NCBI GenBank assembly: GCA_002353295.1
Contig: DEJG01000026.1
Coordinates: 306,234 to 370,233, forward strand
Origin: Prevotella sp. UBA2754
GTDB lineage: Bacteria; Bacteroidota; Bacteroidia; Bacteroidales; Bacteroidaceae
Length of the DNA stretch: 64,000 nt
Direction: 5' to 3'
Of this stretch, positions 50,909 to 59,136 are shown piece by piece. Position 1 is the first letter of the stretch. Every line of letters starts with the position of its first letter. Made by a program: the position numbers and the translations under genes. The notes beneath the pieces were generated by a model. It did no database searches. It was not told where the DNA came from and was given only the letters and a program-made list of their open reading frames with translations.

Positions 50909-52966
50909 ATGAACAAAGAAGAACAGGGCGTAGGCGAACTGTATCTGCGTCTGATAGAACAACTGAAGTGTGAGCCAAATTTTGTTTCGGATGATGGCGA
51001 GTTGAAAAAATGGGTTGTGGCAGAAGCCGCCAGAGCCTATTCTGCTGATGTCATTTCGTTACTGCTCAAAGATGAATTGCTTAGAAATGCATTCTTTGTG
51101 AATGTAAATGGAGCGGAAGTGTTCAAACTTGACAAATTCTTGTTGTTCGTAGAGCAAAAGAATTATCTGAACGATGGCTATACGCAATTCAGTCAAAAGG
51201 TAGGATTGAAAATTGGCGGCAAGTTTCTGAACCAGCGAAGTGAGGTGGAACTTGTTTTTCCTCATAAAGATTGTGTGCTTGAGGGAGGGCAGACAAAGGA
51301 AGACCAGAAACGGCAGGAGATTTTCTTCAATGAAGTGTTAGCGCAAGACGAAATTACCCAACTGTTGGAGCCTAAGGTTTTGATGGGTGGAAAACGATAT
51401 GATTCGGAGGGTGAACACCCATTGGAAGGTTTTGTTCGTGATGCTGAAATCAATGAGAAACGTGGGTTGCCTAAAGACACAATAACGGACAATCTCATCG
51501 TAAAAGGTAACAATCTCTTGGCTCTGCATACTCTGAAACGGGAATTTGCCGGGAAGGTGAAATTGATATATATCGACCCGCCATATTACTTCGTGGCAAA
51601 CAAGTCTGAAGATACGTTCAATTATAATTCCAATTTCAAACTTTCAACATGGTGTACTTTTATGAAGAACCGACTTGAAATTGCAAGAGACCTTCTTAGT
51701 GATGATGGGGCTATATTTGTTCAAATAAGTGATGATGGCGTTGGCGAGTTACACCTGATACTAAAGGATATATTCAACCGTAATGGACAAAACAATTTTA
51801 TTAACAAGATAACTGTCAAAACAAAATCGCCATCGGGATTTGCTAGTGTTAACCCAGGTGTGTTTGAGACTGCTGAGTATATATTAGGATTTGCTAAAAA
51901 CAAATTCCATTGGCGCTTCAATCAACAATACATCAAATCGGAATATGATACCAACTATAGTTCTTACATTGTTAACCCTGAAGACAATTATGAGAATTGG
52001 CAATTTGAAAAGATTGATACTGCCATAGCTAAAGAACTTGGATATGGTGACAAAAGAGAAGCCCTTAGAAATGTTAGTGAATTCGTTTTCAACCAAATGG
52101 TTGCAGAATTTGCGCTCAAAAACAAAGATCGTGTTTTCCGCTTAACTGCTATAAATGATAATGCTGCATCAGAGGCCGTTGAACTAAGAGAACATTCACG
52201 CCTAAACCCCGATTGTATTTATTGCCTTAAAAGGGAGGATAATTACGATTTGTACGTTACAAAGGCACAAGAGATTGCGTTTTACTCGAAAAAAATTAGG
52301 AACATTGACGGTGAAGAAGTTCCTACAATGCAACTGACTAATATCTGGTCAGACATTTCTTATGAAGGAATCGCGAAAGAAGGTAATGTAAAACTCAAAG
52401 GAGGAAAGAAACCTGAAAAACTCATTCGTAGAATTGTTGAGATGGCTTCTAATCCTGGGGACATCGTACTTGATTTCTTTGCAGGAAGTGGAACCACGGC
52501 ATCGGTTGTTCATAAACTGGGACGTCAGTTTATAACCTGTGATCAGTTGGATTCACAAATTGAGATGTCTATGAAACGCCTTAGGAAAGTTGTTGATGGC
52601 GATCAATCTGGCATAAGCAAACTCATCAATTGGCGCGGCGGTGGTAGCTTCGTATATCTGGAGTTAAAAAAATACAATCAGGTGTTTATCGACGAAATAG
52701 AATCTGCAACAAAAACCGATGAACTATTGGCGATATGGGAAAAGATGAAGCAAAAGGCTTTCTTCCGCTTTAATGTTGATATGCAGAAGTTTGATGAAGG
52801 GATTGAGGAGTTTAAAGCCCTGGCATTAGGGCAACAAAAAGAATGCCTCTGCAAAATGCTTGACCTTAACCAACTCTATGTGAACCGTTCGGATATGGAA
52901 GACGAAACGGCGAAAGTGACCGAAGAGGAAAAGAGAATAACTAAGAATTTTTATCAGGAGGCTTAA
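50909..52966 (+). CDS. mod: Type III restriction-modification methyltransferase (Mod)
   Basis: The 685-residue adenine methyltransferase has catalytic motif IV IDPPYYF near residue 221 and SAM-binding motif I DFFAGSGTT near 521, in that order, which is the beta-class layout of type III Mod. The region between holds the target-recognition part (LTAINDNAASEAVELREHSR and others). The N-terminal 180 residues are a Bacteroidetes-type extension. With Res it forms a complex that modifies one strand of an asymmetric site. The long folded leader lies upstream. Mod stop and Res start are 3 bp apart. Confidence 0.93.
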   Translation: MNKEEQGVGELYLRLIEQLKCEPNFVSDDGELKKWVVAEAARAYSADVISLLLKDELLRNAFFVNVNGAEVFKLDKFLLFVEQKNYLNDGYTQFSQKVGLKIGGKFLNQRSEVELVFPHKDCVLEGGQTKEDQKRQEIFFNEVLAQDEITQLLEPKVLMGGKRYDSEGEHPLEGFVRDAEINEKRGLPKDTITDNLIVKGNNLLALHTLKREFAGKVKLIYIDPPYYFVANKSEDTFNYNSNFKLSTWCTFMKNRLEIARDLLSDDGAIFVQISDDGVGELHLILKDIFNRNGQNNFINKITVKTKSPSGFASVNPGVFETAEYILGFAKNKFHWRFNQQYIKSEYDTNYSSYIVNPEDNYENWQFEKIDTAIAKELGYGDKREALRNVSEFVFNQMVAEFALKNKDRVFRLTAINDNAASEAVELREHSRLNPDCIYCLKREDNYDLYVTKAQEIAFYSKKIRNIDGEEVPTMQLTNIWSDISYEGIAKEGNVKLKGGKKPEKLIRRIVEMASNPGDIVLDFFAGSGTTASVVHKLGRQFITCDQLDSQIEMSMKRLRKVVDGDQSGISKLINWRGGGSFVYLELKKYNQVFIDEIESATKTDELLAIWEKMKQKAFFRFNVDMQKFDEGIEEFKALALGQQKECLCKMLDLNQLYVNRSDMEDETAKVTEEEKRITKNFYQEA

Positions 52967-52969
52967 ACG

Positions 52970-55549
52970 ATGGCTTTTCTATACGAGAAATACAACACTC
53001 TGTCAGAATTTGGGGCAATCGACAAGAACCTGCCCCGCTATCTGATTGACAATCTCCGTCCACGTTTCGCCTTGCGGCCTTATCAGATAGAGGCATTTTC
53101 GCGCTTTATCTATTTCTGGGAGCGCGATGAAACAAGCGAGAAACAGTCTCGTCCCTACCATTTGCTTTACAACATGGCAACGGGTAGCGGCAAGACGAAC
53201 ATCATGGCTGGCCTGGTGCTATATATGTATCAGCAGGGCTATCGCGATTTCCTTTTCTTTGTGAACAGCAATGCGGTTATTGAAAAGACAAGAGACAATT
53301 TCCTGAATGAGCGTTCAGCGAAATATGTCTTTAACGAAAGGATTACGTTTGATTCCCGTGAAGTGAAGGTGAAGGAGGTGGAAACGTTCGATGAGAGTGA
53401 TCCTGATAACATCAATATCAAGTTCACGACCATTCAGCAGTTGCATATTGACTTGGAGAATCCAAAAGAAAATTCACTCTGCTATGATGACTTCACAGAT
53501 AGGAAAATCGTTATGCTGGCTGATGAAGCGGACAACTTTAACGTGGCAACCAGAAACCAGAACACACTTGACGGTAACTGGGAGAACACCATCCGACGTA
53601 TTCATGAAATGAATTGTGGCAACGTGTTGCTAGAATTTACTGCGACGATGGATTTGGATACTCCGGAGATTCGCCAAAAATATGAAAACAAGACTATCTT
53701 CAAGTACGACTTGAAGGAGTTTCGTGTTGACGGATATTCAAAGGAGATAGAAATCATGAAGTCTCGTTCTGAACAACGTTTTCGTGTTTATCAGGCTTTG
53801 ATTTTGAATCTTTATCGGCAAGTGCTGGCAGCGGAATATGGTATCAATCTAAAGCCGGTCATTCTCTTTAAGGCAAAGAGGACTATAGCAGAGAGCGAAC
53901 GGAACATGGCATCGTTTCACAAATGGATTGAAGAATTATCGGCTGAAGATATTGACCAGCTTCGCGATGCTACGGAGGTAAATGAAGTTGTGAAGCGGGC
54001 CTTTGCCTACTTTGATAAGAGGCAGATATCTTCTCCAGAGATAGTTTTGCGCACGAAGTCAAACTTCAGACAGGAGAGTTGTATTAGTGCAAACAACGAT
54101 GCTGAAAAAGAGAGAAACCAAATGTTGCTCAATTCTCTGGAAGATGAGAATAACCCCATTCGTGCGGTTTTCGCCGTAAACAAACTTGACAGGGGATGGG
54201 ACGTGCTGAACCTGTTTGATATCGTTCGAATGTATGACGAGCGTAACGAGGAACGGGATGGGCGTATTGGTAAGACAACAAGAGCCGAGGCTCAGTTGAT
54301 AGGTCGCGGTGCCAGATACTTCCCTTTCCAGATTGAAGAGGGGCAAGATTTGTTCACGCGCAAGTATGATAACGATCGAGGTAATGATTTGCGCATTTTG
54401 GAAACCCTCTATTACCATACCATCGACGAAAGCAGATATATAGCGGAAATCAAGAAAGCATTGGCCGAACAAGGCTCTATTGACCCCACGTCTGTTACCA
54501 AGACGCTCGAACTGAAATTGGATTTTAAGGAAACAGATTTCTATAAGAATGCGAAAGTCGTCTTTAATACAAAGAAACCTAAAGATTACCAAAGTGTAAA
54601 ATCTTTGGCAGATTTGTCAGTCAGGAAAACTAATTACAGGCATCGGTTAACGAGTATGTCAAGTTCTGTGGTTGGCGTATTTGGAGAACAGGGAAACGAA
54701 AAGGAATCTAAGGTTATTGAAAAGGACGTTTCTCTAAATGATATTCCGTATCATATTATCCGCTATGCGCTTACTACGAATCCCTTTTATCGGTTTGATA
54801 ATATCCGCCATTACTGTCCTAACTTGAAGTCTTCTAAGGAGTTCGTGGGAGATAACGCCTACTTGGGAGGTTTGGAGATTACATTCAAAGGAACGCAAGA
54901 ACGCATAGAGGCTATATCTCATCAGGATTATTTGCAGGGTGCTCAGGGGTTGCTATCCCAGATTGAAAAGGAAATCAAGGCGAATTGTGTTGAGTTCGAA
55001 GGGTCAGAATTCTTTTATAAGCCAATACGTGAAGTGTTTGGAACAAAACCTGTCACATTCCCCAAAGATGAAGCTCGTGAGGAAGGACAAATAGATATGC
55101 TTCGCGAAGAGCATTGGTATGCCTACAATGCCAATTACGGTACGAGTGAGGAGCGGGCGTTTATTGAGATGTTCGCACGTAGGTACAGTAGTTTTCAGAA
55201 GAAATATGACGACATATACGTCATTAGGAATGAGAAAGTAGTTAAAATAGTAGATGCGAAGGGACGTGTTTTTGAACCAGATTTCCTGTTATTTGCCAGA
55301 CAAAGGGAAGAAGAACATTTGTTGTTCCAAATCTTTATTGAGCCTAAGGGCAATCACCTGAAAGGGAAGGACAAGTGGAAAGAAGAGTATTTGGATAAAA
55401 TGAGAAAAGAAAAGCGCACCTTGTCAATAGATACTGACAAATATCTTATTACGGGTGTACCATTCTATAATCTGTCAAATGAAAAAGAATTTATAAGCAG
55501 TTTGGAGGATGTGTTAAATCTGAATGAAAAAGGAGGAGTTAGCTTTTAA
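52970..55549 (+). CDS. res: Type III restriction enzyme, Res subunit (helicase-nuclease)
   Basis: The 859-residue protein has SF2 helicase motifs NMATGSGKT (near 73), DEAD (in MLADEADNF near 185), LEFTATMD, and motif V/VI region AVFAVNKLDRGWDVLNLFDIVRMYD with AQLIGRGARYFPF. The C-terminal nuclease shows PD near 769 (VFEPDFLLFA) and ExK near 790 (FIEPKGNH), the PD-(D/E)xK site. It cuts DNA after ATP-dependent movement between sites. An AGGAGG ribosome-binding site overlaps the mod stop. All key residues look intact. Confidence 0.94.
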   Translation: MAFLYEKYNTLSEFGAIDKNLPRYLIDNLRPRFALRPYQIEAFSRFIYFWERDETSEKQSRPYHLLYNMATGSGKTNIMAGLVLYMYQQGYRDFLFFVNSNAVIEKTRDNFLNERSAKYVFNERITFDSREVKVKEVETFDESDPDNINIKFTTIQQLHIDLENPKENSLCYDDFTDRKIVMLADEADNFNVATRNQNTLDGNWENTIRRIHEMNCGNVLLEFTATMDLDTPEIRQKYENKTIFKYDLKEFRVDGYSKEIEIMKSRSEQRFRVYQALILNLYRQVLAAEYGINLKPVILFKAKRTIAESERNMASFHKWIEELSAEDIDQLRDATEVNEVVKRAFAYFDKRQISSPEIVLRTKSNFRQESCISANNDAEKERNQMLLNSLEDENNPIRAVFAVNKLDRGWDVLNLFDIVRMYDERNEERDGRIGKTTRAEAQLIGRGARYFPFQIEEGQDLFTRKYDNDRGNDLRILETLYYHTIDESRYIAEIKKALAEQGSIDPTSVTKTLELKLDFKETDFYKNAKVVFNTKKPKDYQSVKSLADLSVRKTNYRHRLTSMSSSVVGVFGEQGNEKESKVIEKDVSLNDIPYHIIRYALTTNPFYRFDNIRHYCPNLKSSKEFVGDNAYLGGLEITFKGTQERIEAISHQDYLQGAQGLLSQIEKEIKANCVEFEGSEFFYKPIREVFGTKPVTFPKDEAREEGQIDMLREEHWYAYNANYGTSEERAFIEMFARRYSSFQKKYDDIYVIRNEKVVKIVDAKGRVFEPDFLLFARQREEEHLLFQIFIEPKGNHLKGKDKWKEEYLDKMRKEKRTLSIDTDKYLITGVPFYNLSNEKEFISSLEDVLNLNEKGGVSF

Positions 55550-55678
55550 TCATCTGCCAACATTGAGGGAGGTGTCCTACAGCTGACTCCTGATATAGAT
55601 GATGAGATTGCCGAGGTGGAGCGAGGTGAGACGATAACTATATCAGAGTTAAAAGCGATGTTTGCTAAATGGCTCTAA
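55550..55678 (+). pseudogene. Antitoxin-like remnant, C-terminal part
   Basis: Directly after the res stop, and in the same frame, 42 codons stay open with no ATG and read GGVLQLTPDIDDEIAEVERGE then TITISELKAMFAKWL, then stop. This looks like the C-terminal tail of a small type II antitoxin. It has no start of its own, so it is probably what is left after a deletion brought res next to it. Alternatively it was once part of res readthrough. Confidence 0.45.
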
Positions 55679-55734
55679 CGATTGAATTCAGCTATCGCAG
55701 TATTACCCAACTGAAAAACATCCTAACCCAGTAG
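55669..55734 (+). pseudogene. RelE/ParE-like toxin stub
   Basis: ATG at 55669 overlaps the antitoxin-like stop region and reads MALTIEFSYRSITQLKNIL, then stops after 21 residues. The start resembles ParE/RelE N-termini and the overlap is typical of antitoxin-toxin pairs. The remaining 170 bp to mtnN shows no gene. Confidence 0.4.
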
Positions 55735-55902
55735 GTTAATTGTTCTCAGCATACGTTCGTCTGCACGCAAGTCGTTGAAAATATATCAAAAAACACAGTA
55801 AGACGGATTCTTATTCCTGTGTAGCCATTAAAATACAAACTCATGAAGATTCATATTCATCGAACAGCTGAGGAACATCTCAGGGTTGATGCTTTAAAGT
55901 AA

Positions 55903-56547
55903 TCAGAGAGATTGTGCGAATGTTTTGGTAATCTGGAACGAATGGTCTGCAATGGTATTCCAGAAATCATGATACTGAGAGGCGTCAGTGTCACGAAGTG
56001 GTATGTCGCTGATGACGCGGAAGGAGATAAAAGGAACCTTGTTGATGTAGCAAGTCTGGGCAATGGCACACGACTCCATATCTACGGCTTTTGCCTCAGG
56101 AAACTTCTCAATAATACTGCGCATCTTCTCTTTTGAATCCACAAACCAGTCGCCGGTTACGATGAGACCGTCGTGAATATTGATGCCTTCAATGTTCAGG
56201 GCCTTTGCCTTTTCCAATAGGAGGGGGTCAGCCACGTAGCGAGCTGGTAATCCCTGTACTTGTCCATAGATGGTGATATCGTCGACAGCTCGTCCGCAAT
56301 AGACGTCATGGTAAGTCACTTCCCTGCTCACAATGACATCCTGTATGTTGATATCATCGCCGTTACCTCCGGCACAACCACTGGAAATGATGATGTCAGG
56401 GTGGAACTCGTTGATCATCCGCTGGGCACCAAGGGCAGCATTTACTTTCCCGATGCCACACTTTTCAACACGTACATTTTCGTCACTGAAGAGTTGTTTC
56501 AACTGCTGCAACTCCTTGTCCATTGCTACTATAATTCCTATCTTCAT
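55903..56547 (-). CDS. mtnN: 5'-methylthioadenosine/S-adenosylhomocysteine nucleosidase
   Basis: The 214-residue enzyme starts MKIGIIVAMDKELQQL with the acid Glu near residue 12, has SSGCAGGNGDDINIQDVIVS, VTGDWFVDS, AVDMESCAIAQ with the ribose-binding Glu, and FRVISDIP with the catalytic Asp. It cleaves MTA and SAH to adenine and a thio-sugar, recycling the by-products of methylation and polyamine synthesis. Divergent from the YfhO gene. Confidence 0.92.
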   Translation of the reverse strand: MKIGIIVAMDKELQQLKQLFSDENVRVEKCGIGKVNAALGAQRMINEFHPDIIISSGCAGGNGDDINIQDVIVSREVTYHDVYCGRAVDDITIYGQVQGLPARYVADPLLLEKAKALNIEGINIHDGLIVTGDWFVDSKEKMRSIIEKFPEAKAVDMESCAIAQTCYINKVPFISFRVISDIPLRDTDASQYHDFWNTIADHSFQITKTFAQSL

Positions 56548-56570
56548 CGTTGTTTTTGTTGTTTCTGGTG

Positions 56571-56599
56571 CAAAGTTACAAAGAAAATTTGTATCTTTG
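56571..56599. promoter_or_regulatory. Back-to-back -7 boxes between mtnN and the YfhO gene
   Basis: Minus TAACTTTG (56578-56571) for mtnN and plus TATCTTTG (56592-56599) for the YfhO gene are 13 bp apart, so polymerase binding at one should block the other. Confidence 0.55.
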
Positions 56600-56621
56600 T
56601 CCCCGAAATACGAAAATTGTT

Positions 56622-59114
56622 ATGAAGAATCTTAAAATGTGGCTGCCTGATATCTTGGCAGTGGTGTTATTTGCAGTTATATCATTTGCCTATTTCTTCC
56701 CTGCTGACATCGAGGGACGTATCCTTTACCGACATGATTCATCGGCAGGACGAGGGGCAGGACAGGAGGCTTCAGAATATTATCAGCGCACCGGAGAGCG
56801 CACCCGTTGGACGAACGCCTTGTTTGGTGGTATGCCTACTTATCAGACAGCTCCTTCGTATAAAAGTACGGATACGCTGGCTAAGGTGGAAAAAGCCTAT
56901 CATCTGTGGCTTCCGGAAAATGTATGGTATGTGTTTGCCTATCTTTTGGGTTTCTACATCCTGTTGCGTGCCTTTGATTTTCGTTGGTATCTTGCTACAT
57001 TAGGAGCCGTAGTATGGGCTTTCAGCAGCTATTTCTTTATTATCATTGCTGCAGGACATATATGGAAGGTGATTGCTTTGGCTTATCTTCCTCCGATGAT
57101 AGCAGGTGTGGTATTGGCTTTTAGGGGGAAATATACGTGGGGCCTGATAGTGACAGCTCTTTTTTCAGCCCTGGAGGTTTCTGCTAATCATGTGCAGATG
57201 ACTTATTACTATCTGTTTATCGTATTGGCTATGGTCATTGCGTTTGTGATAGAAGGTGCGGTAAAAAAGCAGTGGCAGCATGTACTGAAGGCGTTGGGTG
57301 TATGTCTGGCTGGTGCTGCTATCGGTATCTGCATCAATATGTCGAACCTGTATCATACTTGGGAATACGGCAAGGAATCGATGCGCGGCAAGAGTGAACT
57401 GGTGAAAGCCAATTCTGCTAATCAGACTTCCAGTGGACTGGACCGTGACTATATCACCCAATGGAGCTATGGTATTGACGAGACGTGGACACTCTTGGTG
57501 CCCAATGCCAAAGGCGGCGCTTCCGTACCGTTGGTACAGAGCAAGACGGCCATGGAGCATGCTAACAACGACTATATAGGAATTTACGAGCAGATAGGAC
57601 AGTATTGGGGCAATCAGCCGATGACGGCAGGTCCTGTCTATGTGGGAGCCTTTGTCCTGATGCTTTTCGTATTAGGGTTGATCATTGTGAAAGGACCATT
57701 GAAGTGGGCATTGCTGGTAGTTACCATCCTCTCGATTCTTTTGTCGTGGGGTCGTAATTTCATGCCGTTTACGGACTTCTTCCTGGACTACATACCTATG
57801 TATGCCAAATTCCGTACGGTGGCATCTATCCTGGTCATAGCAGAATTTACGATACCGCTGTTGGGTATGCTGGCCTTGAAACAATGGCTCACTGATGACC
57901 AACAGCCAATAGCCAAAAGTCTGAAGCCTCTCTTTTTAGCCTTCGCGCTGACGGGTGGAGTGGCAGTGCTATTTGCTTTGATGCCGAAATTGTTCTTCTC
58001 TGATTTTATCAGCAACAGCGAGATGCAGGCCATGAGCCAGATCCCTGCAGAACAGTTGGCTCCACTTGTTCAGAACCTGACGGAGATGCGCGTGGCAGTA
58101 TTCACGGCTGACTGTTGGCGTTCGTTCTGGATCATCGTGATAGGAACAGCCTGTATGTTGCTTTATCGTTACAGGAAATTGCGTGCGGAGTGGCTGGTGG
58201 GTATATTGACCGTGCTTTGTTTGGTTGATATGTGGCAGGTCAATAAGCGTTATCTGAACGATGGTATGTTTGTTTCCAAGACCGTTCGGGAAGAACCTGT
58301 GCAGAAGTCTACGTCAATTGACCATATCTTGCAGGATAAGACGCTCGATTTCCGAGTGCTGAATCTGGCATCCAATACCTTCAATGAAAATGAAACCAGT
58401 TTCTATCTGAAGAGTATCGGTGGCTATCATGCTGCAAAACTTCGCCGTTATCAGGAACTGATAGATGCGTATATCTCGAAGGAGATGGAAAACTCGTTTA
58501 GTGCTATTGCGGAGGCACAGGGAGATATGACTAACGTGAAGGGCGATTCTATTTATCCTGTATTGAATATGCTCAATACCAAATACTTTATCTTGCCGCT
58601 TCAGGGTGGACAGACGGTACCCGTTGAGAATCCTTATACCTATGGTAATGCGTGGTTGGTGGATAAAGTGACTTACGTAGACAATGCCAATCAAGAGTTG
58701 GAAGGATTGGGTAAGATAGACCTGCGTCATGAGGCCGTGGCCGATAAGAAGTTTAAAGAACAGCTGGGAGAGAGCTGTGTACAAGATACGCTGAGTGTGG
58801 TACGTATCAATAGCTATGAGCCCAATCAACTGTCGTATGAAGTAGAATCAGGGAAGGGAGGCATTGTCGTCTTCTCTGAGATATATTATCCAGGATGGAC
58901 AGCCACAGTAGATGGCGTAGAACAGGAACTGGGAAGGGTCGACTACGTATTGCGCGCTTTACAGGTGAAGCCCGGTAAACATGAAATCGTATTGAGCTTC
59001 TTCCCCAAGACCATTACACGTACGGAAACTATTGCCTATACGGCATTGGTTGTTCTTCTGTTGTTAGGGATTGGCCTAGGATGGCAATCTTGGCGTAAGC
59101 GTAAAAAAGAGTAA
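56622..59114 (+). CDS. YfhO-family polytopic membrane protein
   Basis: I choose ATG 56622 (MKNLKMWLPDILAVVLFAVISFAYFFPADIEGRILYRHDSSAGRGAGQE); the ORF extends upstream through the promoter. 830 residues with about 12 TMs and a large C-terminal extracytoplasmic domain ending in a final TM and RKRKKE. The opening, with TGERTRWTNALFGGMPTYQ, is characteristic of the YfhO group, which resembles GT-C glycosyltransferases and in Gram-positives helps glycosylate lipoteichoic acid. The substrate here is unknown. It is 22 bp before fkp. Confidence 0.85.
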   Translation: MKNLKMWLPDILAVVLFAVISFAYFFPADIEGRILYRHDSSAGRGAGQEASEYYQRTGERTRWTNALFGGMPTYQTAPSYKSTDTLAKVEKAYHLWLPENVWYVFAYLLGFYILLRAFDFRWYLATLGAVVWAFSSYFFIIIAAGHIWKVIALAYLPPMIAGVVLAFRGKYTWGLIVTALFSALEVSANHVQMTYYYLFIVLAMVIAFVIEGAVKKQWQHVLKALGVCLAGAAIGICINMSNLYHTWEYGKESMRGKSELVKANSANQTSSGLDRDYITQWSYGIDETWTLLVPNAKGGASVPLVQSKTAMEHANNDYIGIYEQIGQYWGNQPMTAGPVYVGAFVLMLFVLGLIIVKGPLKWALLVVTILSILLSWGRNFMPFTDFFLDYIPMYAKFRTVASILVIAEFTIPLLGMLALKQWLTDDQQPIAKSLKPLFLAFALTGGVAVLFALMPKLFFSDFISNSEMQAMSQIPAEQLAPLVQNLTEMRVAVFTADCWRSFWIIVIGTACMLLYRYRKLRAEWLVGILTVLCLVDMWQVNKRYLNDGMFVSKTVREEPVQKSTSIDHILQDKTLDFRVLNLASNTFNENETSFYLKSIGGYHAAKLRRYQELIDAYISKEMENSFSAIAEAQGDMTNVKGDSIYPVLNMLNTKYFILPLQGGQTVPVENPYTYGNAWLVDKVTYVDNANQELEGLGKIDLRHEAVADKKFKEQLGESCVQDTLSVVRINSYEPNQLSYEVESGKGGIVVFSEIYYPGWTATVDGVEQELGRVDYVLRALQVKPGKHEIVLSFFPKTITRTETIAYTALVVLLLLGIGLGWQSWRKRKKE

Positions 59115-59136
59115 ACAAGTCTAACCGGTAAGCTCA

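Noticed and set aside
55843..55902. Short ORF MKIHIHRTAEEHLRVDALK before mtnN
   Set aside because: Nineteen codons, no recognisable family, convergent with and abutting mtnN; not distinguishable from chance.
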